Shown piece by piece: positions 42,700 through 51,022 of a DNA stretch of 64,000 bases; the stretch's first letter is position 1; each line of letters starts with the position of its first letter. The notes under the pieces are model-generated. The model saw only the letters and a list, made by a program, of their open reading frames with translations. It was not told where the DNA came from and did not search any database. This stretch comes from Sphingomonas sp. NFR04 (lineage in GTDB: Bacteria; Pseudomonadota; Alphaproteobacteria; Sphingomonadales; Sphingomonadaceae): the NCBI RefSeq assembly GCF_900114095.1, contig NZ_FORV01000007.1:124001-188000 (forward strand). The letters run 5' to 3'. A program made the position numbers and the translations under genes.

Positions 42700-42727
42700 T
42701 TTTCATTAAGCGCAAACGCCCTATATA
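42700..42727 (+). promoter_or_regulatory. Candidate ssrA promoter
   Basis: TTTTCA (42700-42705) and TATATA (42722-42727) are 16 bases apart and would place transcription near 42734, just before the first half of the tmRNA. The -35 match is weak. Confidence 0.35.
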
Positions 42728-42734
42728 GGGTTTT

Positions 42735-43030
42735 GCCGGGTTCGCCCGGCTATGGCGATAAACAATGGCGTATAATAGATGCAGCGGACCCGGGGGCAGT
42801 ACCCGGCGGCTCCACCATAAAAGGTGGTGTATCTGGACACCGTTTCTGACGGGGCCGAACCAGGATCGACGTGTATTGAAAAGCGCTGTCTTCGCTCGGA
42901 ATGGGACCACCGCAACGGCCCATTACACAAGTGCCAACGATAACGAAGCACTCGCTATTGCGGCGTAACCTCACGGCTTAACGGCCTAAGGTTATTCTAA
43001 AATGCGCGGTTCGGGCCACACCGGGCAACA
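42735..43030 (+). ncRNA. ssrA: Permuted two-piece transfer-messenger RNA
   Basis: The alphaproteobacterial permuted form. The acceptor piece comes first and ends in GGCTCCACCA (CCA end at 42817). After a 33-base excised loop, the coding piece starts GGGGCCGAACCAGGATCGAC at 42851. GGGGCCG pairs with CGGCTCC to form the seven-bp acceptor stem. The tag frame at 42933-42968 reads A-N-D-N-E-A-L-A-I-A-A-stop. A second long-range helix joins GCCCGG..TGGC (42744-42755) with GCCA..CCGGGC (43015-43026). With SmpB it rescues stalled ribosomes. Outer ends are estimated from these pairings. Confidence 0.93.
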
Positions 43031-43050
43031 GAAGTGGATTCCAGCGGCCG

Positions 43051-43080
43051 CCAGGGGGGCCGGGCAACAGAACCCCCTGG
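43051..43080. terminator. Hairpin downstream of ssrA
   Basis: CCAGGGGG (43051-43058) pairs with CCCCCTGG (43073-43080). It lies between ssrA and the end of the convergent mnmA gene. The loop contains a second copy of CCGGGCAACAGAA, also at 43021, so a duplication has occurred here. Confidence 0.5.
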
Positions 43081-43106
43081 ACCTTAGCGTCCAGCATCGA
43101 ACGAGG

Positions 43107-44219
43107 TCAGGCCGCAAGCGCCGCCTGTGCCCGCTCGGTTTCCGCGATCCAGCCGCCACCCAGCACGCGATCCCCCGCATAGAGCACCGCGGCCTGCCCC
43201 GGCGCCACGCCATATTCGGGCGTCTCGAACACCACCCGGTCGCCCTCCATCCGCGCCGGCACCGGCTTGGCGAGGCTGCGCACCTTGGCGGTCATCGGCC
43301 CAGCATAGTCGCCCGCCAGCCAGTTGATATTCTCCAGCCGCGCCGCGCCCACCGCCAGCGCCCGGCGCGGGCCGACGACGACCCGCCGCGTCTCGGGCTC
43401 CAGCCGCAGGACATAATAGGGTTCCGGCGCACCGCCGATCTCCAGCCCGCGGCGCTGGCCGACGGTGAAGTGGATCAGGCCGCGATGCTCGCCCAGCCGC
43501 ACGCCGCGCTCGTCGACGATCTCGCCGCCCGCCTCGGCCTCGGGACGCAGCTTCTTGACCAGGGTCGCATAGTCGCCGTCTGGGACGAAGCAGATGTCCT
43601 GGCTGTCGGGCTTGCCGGCGACGCCCAGCCCCAGCTCGGCGGCGAGCGCGCGCACCTCGGGCTTGGGCAGCCCGCCCAGCGGAAAGCGCAGATAGTCGAG
43701 CTGGGCCTGCGTCGTCGCGAACAGGAAATAGCTCTGGTCGCGCGCGGGGTCGGCCGCGCGGTGCAGCTCGGCACCCTGTGCACCCACCACCCGGCGAACA
43801 TAATGGCCGGTGGCGAGGCAGTCCGCACCCAGGTCGCGGGCGAGCGCGAACAGATCGGTGAACTTGGGCCCCATGTTGCACTTCACGCACGGGATCGGGG
43901 TGCGGCCCGCCATATATTCGTCGGCGAAGTCGTCGATCACCTGGGTCTGGAAGCTGCTCGCATGGTCGAACACGTAGTGCGCGATGCCGAGCTTGTCGCA
44001 CACCGCGCGCGCGTCGCGGATGTCGCGGCCGGCGCAGCAGCTGCCTGCGCGGCCCACCGCCTCGCCATGATCGTAGAGCTGGAGCGTGATGCCGATCGTC
44101 TCCGCCCCGCTGCGCGCGGCGAGCGCGGCGACGACGGAGGAATCGACGCCGCCCGACATGGCGACGACGATGCGCCGCCCCGAAAGCGGCTCGGCTAGCT
44201 GGAAATCACCGGCGTTCAT
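43107..44219 (-). CDS. mnmA: tRNA-specific 2-thiouridylase
   Basis: A 370-residue PP-loop ATPase. The PP-loop SGGVDSS is at residues 22-28. The two catalytic cysteines are C114 in IPCVKCNMGPKF and C210 in SQDICFVPDGDY, both conserved. It thiolates U34 of the Lys, Glu and Gln tRNAs, taking sulfur from a relay (TusE or direct IscS). It is a single gene, convergent with ssrA. Confidence 0.95.
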   Translation of the reverse strand: MNAGDFQLAEPLSGRRIVVAMSGGVDSSVVAALAARSGAETIGITLQLYDHGEAVGRAGSCCAGRDIRDARAVCDKLGIAHYVFDHASSFQTQVIDDFADEYMAGRTPIPCVKCNMGPKFTDLFALARDLGADCLATGHYVRRVVGAQGAELHRAADPARDQSYFLFATTQAQLDYLRFPLGGLPKPEVRALAAELGLGVAGKPDSQDICFVPDGDYATLVKKLRPEAEAGGEIVDERGVRLGEHRGLIHFTVGQRRGLEIGGAPEPYYVLRLEPETRRVVVGPRRALAVGAARLENINWLAGDYAGPMTAKVRSLAKPVPARMEGDRVVFETPEYGVAPGQAAVLYAGDRVLGGGWIAETERAQAALAA

Positions 44220-44375
44220 GGCCGCCCAGATAGGGCAGCCCCGCTCCGGATGCCACCCGGGGCGCTCGGAAACCTGCCAGACATGGAAGTTAAGCCGAGG
44301 TTTTCGGCGCCTTTACGGCCCTTTCAGCACTCGCCGCTTATACTGCGCGCTCGAAGGACGACTGGAAACGCATTG

Positions 44376-44603
44376 GTGGACTTGAGTTTTGCCCATCCGA
44401 ACCGCGACTTGGGCGCTGCGATACTCCCGACGGGACTCGCGGTGCTGATGGCGATGGTGACGAGCCGGCAGGCCGCCAGCCTCACCGCGCGAATCCAGAC
44501 CCGGCTTTCGATGCCGCTTCCCGTGGCAGCGCTGCTTGCGCCGGCCGATGGCTGTTTCCATCGCGCCGCCGCAACCGCGCTGCACCAGTGGGGAGAGGCG
44601 TGA
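44376..44603 (+). CDS. Possible small protein upstream of sciP
   Basis: A 75-codon frame read from GTG 44376 (VDLSFAHPNRDLGAAILPTG...), with GGAAA eight to ten bases upstream. The middle has a moderately hydrophobic segment (LGAAILPTGLAVLMAMV) and the end is Ala-rich with one cysteine. No family is recognised. It lies in the 488-base gap between mnmA and sciP. The rest of that gap shows nothing else coding, only AT-richer patches near 44605-44660 that may be the sciP promoter. Confidence 0.4.
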   Translation: MDLSFAHPNRDLGAAILPTGLAVLMAMVTSRQAASLTARIQTRLSMPLPVAALLAPADGCFHRAAATALHQWGEA

Positions 44604-44707
44604 AGCGCGCGTTTACCTTGCCATTTTAGCCGATGTTCAAGGCAGGCCGGTAAAAGTCGTTTCACGGTTGCGTAACAGGGGCGGCCGGCCCCGAAGAGGT
44701 TTGGTAG

Positions 44708-45007
44708 ATGATTGAGAACCAGAAGATCCGTCCTGCCAAGGTGATCGGTCCGCTCGGCGAGCCGCTGACCCTGGACAGCCTGCCGCCGCCGAACACCACC
44801 CGCTGGGTCGTGCGGCGCAAGGCCGAGGTCGTGGCCGCCGTCAATGGCGGGCTGCTGACCGTGGACGAGGTGTGCGATCGCTACGGCCTCACCGTCGAGG
44901 AATTCGCCGGCTGGCAGCGCGCGATCGATCGCTCGGGCATGCCGGGCCTGCGCGTCACGCGCATCCAGCACTATCGTTCGTTGTACGAGCGCCAGCAGAA
45001 ATTCTGA
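44708..45007 (+). CDS. sciP: CtrA inhibitor SciP (DUF1153)
   Basis: A 99-residue helix-turn-helix protein. The conserved core GPLGEPLTLDSLPPPNTTRWV, KAEVVAAVNGGLL and VEEFAGWQRAIDRSGMPGLRVTRIQ matches Caulobacter SciP over almost its length. SciP binds CtrA and promoter DNA and blocks transcription of CtrA targets in G1 cells. The ATG at 44708 has GAGG nine bases upstream. It is one of two cell-cycle regulators in the window, with divK. Confidence 0.93.
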   Translation: MIENQKIRPAKVIGPLGEPLTLDSLPPPNTTRWVVRRKAEVVAAVNGGLLTVDEVCDRYGLTVEEFAGWQRAIDRSGMPGLRVTRIQHYRSLYERQQKF

Positions 45008-45130
45008 TATTTTCGTTTTTCGGCACGAAAGTTCCCTTGACAACGCAAAATATCGCCACGGAACCAAATACGCACGTCGCGGATTTTCCTTTACGTTGCC
45101 CGGGTCGCCGGGCTTGTAAAGGAGGGACCA

Positions 45131-45388
45131 ATGGTAGGATTTATCGTTTGGCTCGTCATCGGCGGCGTCGTCGGCTGGCTTGCTAGCATCATCATGCGTA
45201 CCGATGCCCAGCAGGGCGTCTTCCTCAACATCGTCGTCGGCATCGTCGGCGCCTTCGTCGGCGGCCTGCTGTTCGGCGGCAACATCAACAGCGGCGTGAT
45301 CACCCCGATGACCTTCCTGGTCTCGCTGGTGGGTGCGGTCATCCTGCTGGCGATCGTCAACCTGGTGCGTCGCGGCGCGGTGCGTTAA
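45131..45388 (+). CDS. GlsB/YeaQ/YmgE family membrane protein
   Basis: An 85-residue protein with three hydrophobic helices and glycine-rich faces (GGVVGWLASIIM, GIVGAFVGGLLFGG). This is the transglycosylase-associated/GlsB family, small inner-membrane proteins linked to stress responses; the enzymatic name is historical. A very strong ribosome site AAAGGAGGG precedes the ATG. Single-gene unit with its own terminator. Confidence 0.9.
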   Translation: MVGFIVWLVIGGVVGWLASIIMRTDAQQGVFLNIVVGIVGAFVGGLLFGGNINSGVITPMTFLVSLVGAVILLAIVNLVRRGAVR

Positions 45389-45412
45389 GCATCCCGCTTC
45401 CACCAGACCAAC

Positions 45413-45448
45413 AAAAAGGGCCGTCCCAGCCGGGGCGGCCCTTTTTTT
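45413..45448. terminator. Bidirectional intrinsic terminator
   Basis: A 10-bp GC stem with one T-G pair (45418-45427 with 45432-45441), loop AGCC, flanked by AAAAA before and TTTTTTT after. It ends the GlsB-type gene and, read on the other strand, the SIMPL gene. Confidence 0.92.
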
Positions 45449-45458
45449 CATGTCCGGA

Positions 45459-46184
45459 TCATTTCAGCAGGAAACGGACCGAGATGCTGGCGGTGACCTT
45501 CTGCTCGCCGGGCACGATCGCGGTATCGGCTTCGGCCATCATCGCCTTGCCGCGCATCAGCATCGGCACCGGCTGCGGCATCTGCGGCATGCCCGCTTCC
45601 GAGATCAGCAGGATGCGATCGACCTTGAGCCCCGCTGCCTGCGCATAAAGCGTCGCGCGCGCCTTGGCCTTGGCGATCGCGTCGCGCCGCGCCTCGTCGA
45701 GCGCACCATCCTCGTCGGCGAGCGTCAGGTTCGGGCCGGAAATGTTGTTGGCGCCCTGGGCGACCAGCGCGTCGAGAATCGTGCCGCTCTTCGCGACGTC
45801 GCGGAAGCGCACGGTGAGCTGGTTCGACGCCTGATAGCCGGTGATCACCGGCGGCTTGTTCTCCTGATAGCGATATTGCGGCGCGAGATTGACCGAACTG
45901 GTCTGCAGGTCGCGCTCGGCGATGCCGGCCTTGCGCAGCGCGCCCAGCACCGCGGCCATCCGCGCGGCATTCTGCTGCATCGCCTCGCCGGCAGTGCCGG
46001 CGGTGGTGACCACCCCGGCCTGGATCAGCGCGAGATCGGGCACGCGGGTGCTGGTGCCCTCGGCCACGATGTCGAGCACGGTGCCGTCGGCCGGGATCGG
46101 CTGGGCGGCCGGCTGCACCTGCGCGAAGGCCTGGGGCGAAGCGGCCAGCGCGAGCAGCGCGGCGAGCGGCAGAGAGCGGATCAT
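45459..46184 (-). CDS. SIMPL domain-containing periplasmic protein
   Basis: A 241-residue exported protein with signal peptide ending SPQAFA (about residue 21) and a SIMPL/DUF541 domain across the rest: GTVLDIVAEGTSTRVPDLALIQ at the start and YQASNQLTVRFRDVAKSGTILDALV in the middle. Members form oligomeric rings in the periplasm or outer membrane with poorly known roles in stress. The ATG at 46184 has GGAGGA seven bases upstream. Divergent from the RND operon. Confidence 0.9.
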   Translation of the reverse strand: MIRSLPLAALLALAASPQAFAQVQPAAQPIPADGTVLDIVAEGTSTRVPDLALIQAGVVTTAGTAGEAMQQNAARMAAVLGALRKAGIAERDLQTSSVNLAPQYRYQENKPPVITGYQASNQLTVRFRDVAKSGTILDALVAQGANNISGPNLTLADEDGALDEARRDAIAKAKARATLYAQAAGLKVDRILLISEAGMPQMPQPVPMLMRGKAMMAEADTAIVPGEQKVTASISVRFLLK

Positions 46185-46453
46185 GGGAATGTTCCTCCTG
46201 TTGTTTGTCGTCATCCTGCACCGGCTTGTCGACGCCTGCACACGAACGCAGGCTGAACGAAGCGGCGACGACAAACGATTGGCATTACTTGCAAGCCCCC
46301 GCAGATCGGGCGCTTTTTCTTTGGTGTCACTTGCGTGCGTGCATGCAACCGGGCATGCCGCCGCGCGTTGCTACGCCGGCCTTGCCGCCGGTGATATATT
46401 CCTATAATACAGTGCGACGAGGGGCGTGTACGCGCTCCGGACGAGGTGGGCGC

Positions 46454-47635
46454 ATGAATTACGAGGCAGGGATGTTGGATCGGCAGGAGCAGCTCGGGTT
46501 CGAGGGGGAACCGGCGCGGCGCGGGCGGCGGTGGCTGTGGATCGGCCTTGGCGCCTTTGTGCTGGTCGTGATCGCCGGCTTCCTGCTGATGGGGCGCTCG
46601 GCGAACAAGCCCGTCCCCGCCGCCAAGGGCGGCAAGGACCAGAGCCAGCTGCTCACCGTCACCGTCTCCGCACCGGGACAGCAGACCGCGTCGACGATCG
46701 TCACCGGCACCGGCAGCCTAGCGGCCAAGCGCGAGATGCCGGTCGGCGTCGCGGGCGAGGGCGGCATCGTCACCCGCGTGCTGGTCGATGCCGGCAGCTG
46801 GGTGCAGAAGGGCCAGGTGCTCGCCGTGGTCGACCGCTCGGTGCAGGCGCAGACCGCCGAGTCGCTCGCCGCGCAGATCCGCGTTGCCGAGGCCGACGCC
46901 AAGCTCGCCCAGGCAAATCTGGAACGCGCCGAGAAGCTGGTCGGAAACGGGTTCATTTCTCGCGCCGATATCGATCAGAAAACCGCGGCGCGCGACCAGG
47001 CGCTCGCCCGCGTCCGCGTCGCCAAGGCGCAGCTGGCCGAAACCCAGGCGCGCAACCGCCGGCTCGACATCCGCGCGCCGGAGGCGGGCCTGGTGCTCGC
47101 CCGCCAGATTGAGCCGGGCCAGATCGTGAGCTCGGGCTCGGGCACGCTGTTCCGCATGGCGATGGACGGCCAGCTCGAGCTGCGCACCCAGCTTGCCGAG
47201 GCCGATATCCAGAAGCTCCACGTCGGCGCGCCGGCGGAAGTGACGCCGGTGGGCACGCAGACCAGCTTCCAGGGCCAGGTGTGGCAGGTTTCGCCGGTGA
47301 TCGATCCGACCAGCCGGCTCGGCATCGCGCGCATCGCCCTGCCCTACAACCCGGCGCTGCGCCCCGGCGGCTTCGCCAGCGCGCGGATCGTCGCGGGATC
47401 GGTCACCTCGGTGATCCTGCCGCAATCGGCGGTGCAGAGCGACCAGCTGGGCACCTATGTCTATATCCTCAACGACAAGGACGAGGCGGTGCGCCGGGAC
47501 GTGAAGACCGGCGACGTATCGGATCAGGGCGTGCGGATCAGCAGCGGCCTCACCGGTAGCGAGCGCGTGGTAATGACCGCGGGCGCTTTCCTCAATCCGG
47601 GCCAGAAGGTCATCCCCCAGCTCCAGAAGAAGTAA
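46454..47635 (+). CDS. RND efflux periplasmic adaptor (membrane fusion protein)
   Basis: A 393-residue adaptor with an N-terminal membrane anchor (about residues 29-46). Lipoyl halves GEGGIVTRVLVDAGSWVQKGQVLAVVD and RRLDIRAPEAGLVLARQIEPGQIV flank a helical hairpin (about residues 130-200); beta-barrel and membrane-proximal domains follow. It bridges the inner-membrane pump with an outer-membrane channel. The pump gene follows 12 bases later; no outer-membrane factor gene is present. The start at 46454 is set by the anchor; frames upstream are not conserved. Confidence 0.92.
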   Translation: MNYEAGMLDRQEQLGFEGEPARRGRRWLWIGLGAFVLVVIAGFLLMGRSANKPVPAAKGGKDQSQLLTVTVSAPGQQTASTIVTGTGSLAAKREMPVGVAGEGGIVTRVLVDAGSWVQKGQVLAVVDRSVQAQTAESLAAQIRVAEADAKLAQANLERAEKLVGNGFISRADIDQKTAARDQALARVRVAKAQLAETQARNRRLDIRAPEAGLVLARQIEPGQIVSSGSGTLFRMAMDGQLELRTQLAEADIQKLHVGAPAEVTPVGTQTSFQGQVWQVSPVIDPTSRLGIARIALPYNPALRPGGFASARIVAGSVTSVILPQSAVQSDQLGTYVYILNDKDEAVRRDVKTGDVSDQGVRISSGLTGSERVVMTAGAFLNPGQKVIPQLQKK

Positions 47636-47647
47636 GGGATCGGCGCG

Positions 47648-50600
47648 ATGAGCTTTCGCAACATCTCGGCCTGGGCCATCCGCAACCCGGTCCCGCCGAT
47701 CGTCCTCTTCCTGTTCCTCACCATCGCGGGGCTGGTCAGCTTCTCGCGCATGGACGTGAACAACAGCCCGGATATCGACTTCCCGATCGTGTGGATCTCG
47801 ATCAGCCAGCCCGGCGCCGCGCCGAGCGAGCTGGAAACGCAGATCACCCAGAAGGTCGAGAGCGCCGTCCGCAGCCTGCAGGGCATCGACGAGATCAACT
47901 CGACGGTGTCCGAAGGCAACAGCCAGACGGTGGTGCAGCTGGCGATCGGCACACCCATCGACCGCGCGGTGGAAGACGTGCGCAGCGCGATCCAGCAGAT
48001 CCGCGGCAACCTGCCCGACGGCATTCTGGAACCGCAGGTCGGCCGCGTCGACAGCGCCAGCAGCAACGACATCGCCAGCTTCACCGTCACCGCGACCGAC
48101 ATGACGGTCGAGCAGCTTTCCTGGTACATCGATAACAGCGTGTCGAAGGAACTGCTGTCGATTTCCGGCATGGCGGCGGTGCAGCGCAACGGCGGCGTCA
48201 ACCGCGAGGTGAGCGTCGTACTCGATCCGGTGAAGCTCGCCAGCTTCGGCCTCACCGCCAGCCAGGTGAACCAGCAGCTCCGCCAGGTGAACCTCAACGC
48301 CGCGGGCGGCCGCGCCGAGATTTCGGGCTTCGAACAGTCGCTGCGCGTCGTCGGCAACGCCAAGGACGCCTATACGCTGGGCCAGACCCAGATCGCCACC
48401 GGCACCGGCCGCACCGTGCGCCTTGCCGACATCGCCACCGTGAAGGACGGCTATGCCGAGCGCCGCAACTTCGCGCGCTATGACGGCCATCCGGTAATCT
48501 CGTTCGACATCCAGCGCGCCAAGGGCGCCTCGGACGTCACCATCTACGAGGAAACGCAGAAGAAGCTGCAGGCGCTCGAGAAGAACAATCCCAAGGTCCA
48601 TTTCGAGCTGCTCGACAACTACAGCAAATACGCCAAGGAGCAGTTCGATTCCGCGATGGAGGCGATGATCGAAGGCGCGGTGCTCGCCGTCATCGTCGTG
48701 TTCCTCTTCCTGCGCGACTGGCGCGCGACCGTGATCTCGGCGCTGGCGATCCCGCTCTCGGCGATTCCCAGCTTCTGGTTCATGGACATGATGGGCTTCA
48801 CGCTCAACCAGATGACACTGCTCGCGCTCAGCCTGGTGGCTGGCGTGCTGGTCGACGACGCGATCGTGGAGATCGAGAACATCGTCCGTCACATGCGGAT
48901 GGGCAAATCGGCGTACCAGGCCTCGATCGACGCGGCGGACGAGATCGGCATCGCCGTGCTCGCCACCACCATGTCGATCGTCGCGGTGTTCCTGCCGGTG
49001 GGCCTGATGCCGGGCATCTCGGGCCAGTTCTTCAAGAATTTCGGCCTCACGGTCGTCGCCGCGGTGCTGATGTCGCTGGCCGTTGCCCGCATGCTCACGC
49101 CGATGATCGCGGCCTATTTCCTCAAGGCGCACGGCCATGTCGAACATGGCGGCGGGCCGGTGATGCGGGTCTATGTCCGGCTGCTCGAATGGACGCTGAT
49201 GCACCGCTGGGTGGCGATCCTCGCCTATGTGCTGTCGCTCGGCGGCACGATCGGCTTGCTGGTCGGCATGCCCCAGACCTTCCAGCCCGCGCAGGACGAG
49301 GACACGGTGACCGCGACCATCGAGATGGTGCCGGGCACCACGCTGGAGCAGACCGATCGGGTCGTCCAGCAGGTGGCGGGCATCCTGCGCACCGAGCCGG
49401 CGGTGCAGCACACCTATGCCCGCACCTCGGTGGGCAATGGCCGCGTCACCGCGACGCTTGCTGAGAAGCACACGCCCGCGCGCACCGAGACCAGCACCGA
49501 GTTCGAGAAGCGCCTGGCGCCCAAGCTGCTCGCCATCCCCGACGCGCGGGTGAATTTCCGCTCGCAGTTCGGCTGGGGCTCGTCGGGGCGTGACCTGACG
49601 ATCACGCTGGGCGGCGAGGATCCCGATCTGCTCAACAAGACCGCGCTGACGCTGATGAAGCAGATGGAGGGCCTCAAGTCCGTCGTCGCGCCGCGCATCT
49701 CGGGCGATCTGCAGCGGCCCGAGATCGTGATCTCGCCGCGGCTCGACCTCGCCGCCGATCTCGGCGTGACCACGGCGGCGCTGTCCAACGCGATCCGCGT
49801 CGCGACGCTGGGCGATATCGAGCAGAACAGCGCCAAATTCTCGCTGTCGGATCGCCAGATCCCGATCCGCGTCGCGATCGACCAGGACTCGCGCACCCGC
49901 CTCGACACGCTCCGCGACATGCGGGTGCAGACCCAGTCCGGCGGCTCGGTGCCGCTCTCGTCGGTGGCGGACATCCGCTTCGCCGCGGGCCCGACCAAGG
50001 TCGAGCGGCTCAACCTCCAGCGCCGCCTGGTGGTGGGGGCCGACCTCGCGATGAACCCGGCAACGGGCAAGACCTATGTCTCGGGCGACGTGATGAAGGA
50101 GATCCACAACCTCCCCGTGATGAAGCGACTGCCGGTGGGCGTGGCCGAGATGACCGTGGGCCAGGCCAAGTGGCAGGGCGAGATGATCCAGAACTTCATC
50201 GTCGCGCTGGCCTCGGGCATCTTCCTTGTCTTCGCGGTGATGGTGCTGCTCTACCGCCGCTTCGTGTCGCCGATCGTCAACATGGGTTCGCTGCTCAACG
50301 CGCCGCTGGGCGGGCTGATCATGCTGGCGATCCTGGGGATGCCGGTGAGCCTGCCCGTCTATATCGGCATGCTGATGCTGTTCGGCATCGTCGCCAAGAA
50401 CTCGATCCTGCTCGTCGACTTCGCGCTGGAGGAGATGGCGAAGGGCGTGTCCAAGATGGAGGCGATCGTCGATGCCGGACGCAAGCGCGCCCAGCCGATC
50501 GTGATGACCACCATCGCGATGGTCGCGGGCATGGTGCCGACCGCGCTGTCGCTCAACGGCGACTCGTCGTTCCGCGCGCCGATGGGCGTGGTGGTGATCG

Positions 50601-50815
50601 GCGGCCTGATCGTCTCGACTCTGCTCACGCTGGTGATCGTGCCCGCGCTGTTCAGCCTCGCGGTGGGCTTAGAAGGCTGGCTGGGGCCGCGGCTCTCGCG
50701 GCGCCTGCTCACCTACAAGCCGGGCGACGACGGCAGCCGCGTGCTCGGGCCGGCAGGTCCGCACGGCGCGATCGACCACAAGCCGGGTGGTGACGAGGTA
50801 CAGCCGGCGGAGTGA
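47648..50815 (+). CDS. RND family multidrug efflux pump, inner-membrane component
   Basis: A 1055-residue twelve-helix HAE1-type transporter. TM1 (IRNPVPPIVLFLFLTIAGLV) is followed by a large periplasmic loop; TM4 carries the proton-relay aspartates in GVLVDDAIVEIENIV; a second loop precedes TM7-12 with GIVAKNSILLVDFA. Assembled as a trimer it exports drugs or other amphiphiles by proton antiport. Co-transcribed with the adaptor. The substrate range cannot be inferred. Confidence 0.94.
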   Translation: MSFRNISAWAIRNPVPPIVLFLFLTIAGLVSFSRMDVNNSPDIDFPIVWISISQPGAAPSELETQITQKVESAVRSLQGIDEINSTVSEGNSQTVVQLAIGTPIDRAVEDVRSAIQQIRGNLPDGILEPQVGRVDSASSNDIASFTVTATDMTVEQLSWYIDNSVSKELLSISGMAAVQRNGGVNREVSVVLDPVKLASFGLTASQVNQQLRQVNLNAAGGRAEISGFEQSLRVVGNAKDAYTLGQTQIATGTGRTVRLADIATVKDGYAERRNFARYDGHPVISFDIQRAKGASDVTIYEETQKKLQALEKNNPKVHFELLDNYSKYAKEQFDSAMEAMIEGAVLAVIVVFLFLRDWRATVISALAIPLSAIPSFWFMDMMGFTLNQMTLLALSLVAGVLVDDAIVEIENIVRHMRMGKSAYQASIDAADEIGIAVLATTMSIVAVFLPVGLMPGISGQFFKNFGLTVVAAVLMSLAVARMLTPMIAAYFLKAHGHVEHGGGPVMRVYVRLLEWTLMHRWVAILAYVLSLGGTIGLLVGMPQTFQPAQDEDTVTATIEMVPGTTLEQTDRVVQQVAGILRTEPAVQHTYARTSVGNGRVTATLAEKHTPARTETSTEFEKRLAPKLLAIPDARVNFRSQFGWGSSGRDLTITLGGEDPDLLNKTALTLMKQMEGLKSVVAPRISGDLQRPEIVISPRLDLAADLGVTTAALSNAIRVATLGDIEQNSAKFSLSDRQIPIRVAIDQDSRTRLDTLRDMRVQTQSGGSVPLSSVADIRFAAGPTKVERLNLQRRLVVGADLAMNPATGKTYVSGDVMKEIHNLPVMKRLPVGVAEMTVGQAKWQGEMIQNFIVALASGIFLVFAVMVLLYRRFVSPIVNMGSLLNAPLGGLIMLAILGMPVSLPVYIGMLMLFGIVAKNSILLVDFALEEMAKGVSKMEAIVDAGRKRAQPIVMTTIAMVAGMVPTALSLNGDSSFRAPMGVVVIGGLIVSTLLTLVIVPALFSLAVGLEGWLGPRLSRRLLTYKPGDDGSRVLGPAGPHGAIDHKPGGDEVQPAE

Positions 50816-50820
50816 GAAAA

Positions 50821-50978
50821 TTCCCCTCCCGCTTGCGGGAGGGGTTAGGGGAGGGTGTGAGAGGGTAGCAGGCGACACGGTGCAAAGGTGGTCCTTAGCC
50901 CCAGCATTCCTTCTTCAACGCCAGCCCTTGCCTCCCTCACTCAACCTCCCCCTGCCCCTCCCGCAATCGGGAGGGGAG
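50821..50978. repeat. Palindromic element, family A (longer intergenic copy)
   Basis: About 158 bases bounded by CCCCTCCCGCTTGCGGGAGG at 50823 and CCCTCCCGCAATCGGGAGGG near 50955-50977. The end modules match the copies at 6766, 9325 and 58498, but the centre is longer and unrelated. It lies immediately after the RND pump stop and before the LLM gene. Confidence 0.82.
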
Positions 50979-51022
50979 TTAAGCCTCTGGCAACGCTGCC
51001 CCGGCGTCCCCACATCCTTTCC

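Noticed and set aside
42735..42817. A tRNA gene ending in CCACCA near 42811
   Set aside because: The CCA end and T-arm-like hairpin belong to the tmRNA acceptor piece; no anticodon arm is present upstream.
46718..50107. An 1129-codon open frame on the strand opposite the RND genes
   Set aside because: It is the antisense shadow of the adaptor and pump genes; the high GC third positions of the real genes keep the opposite frame open. Its translation is Arg/His/Asp-rich and shows no domain.
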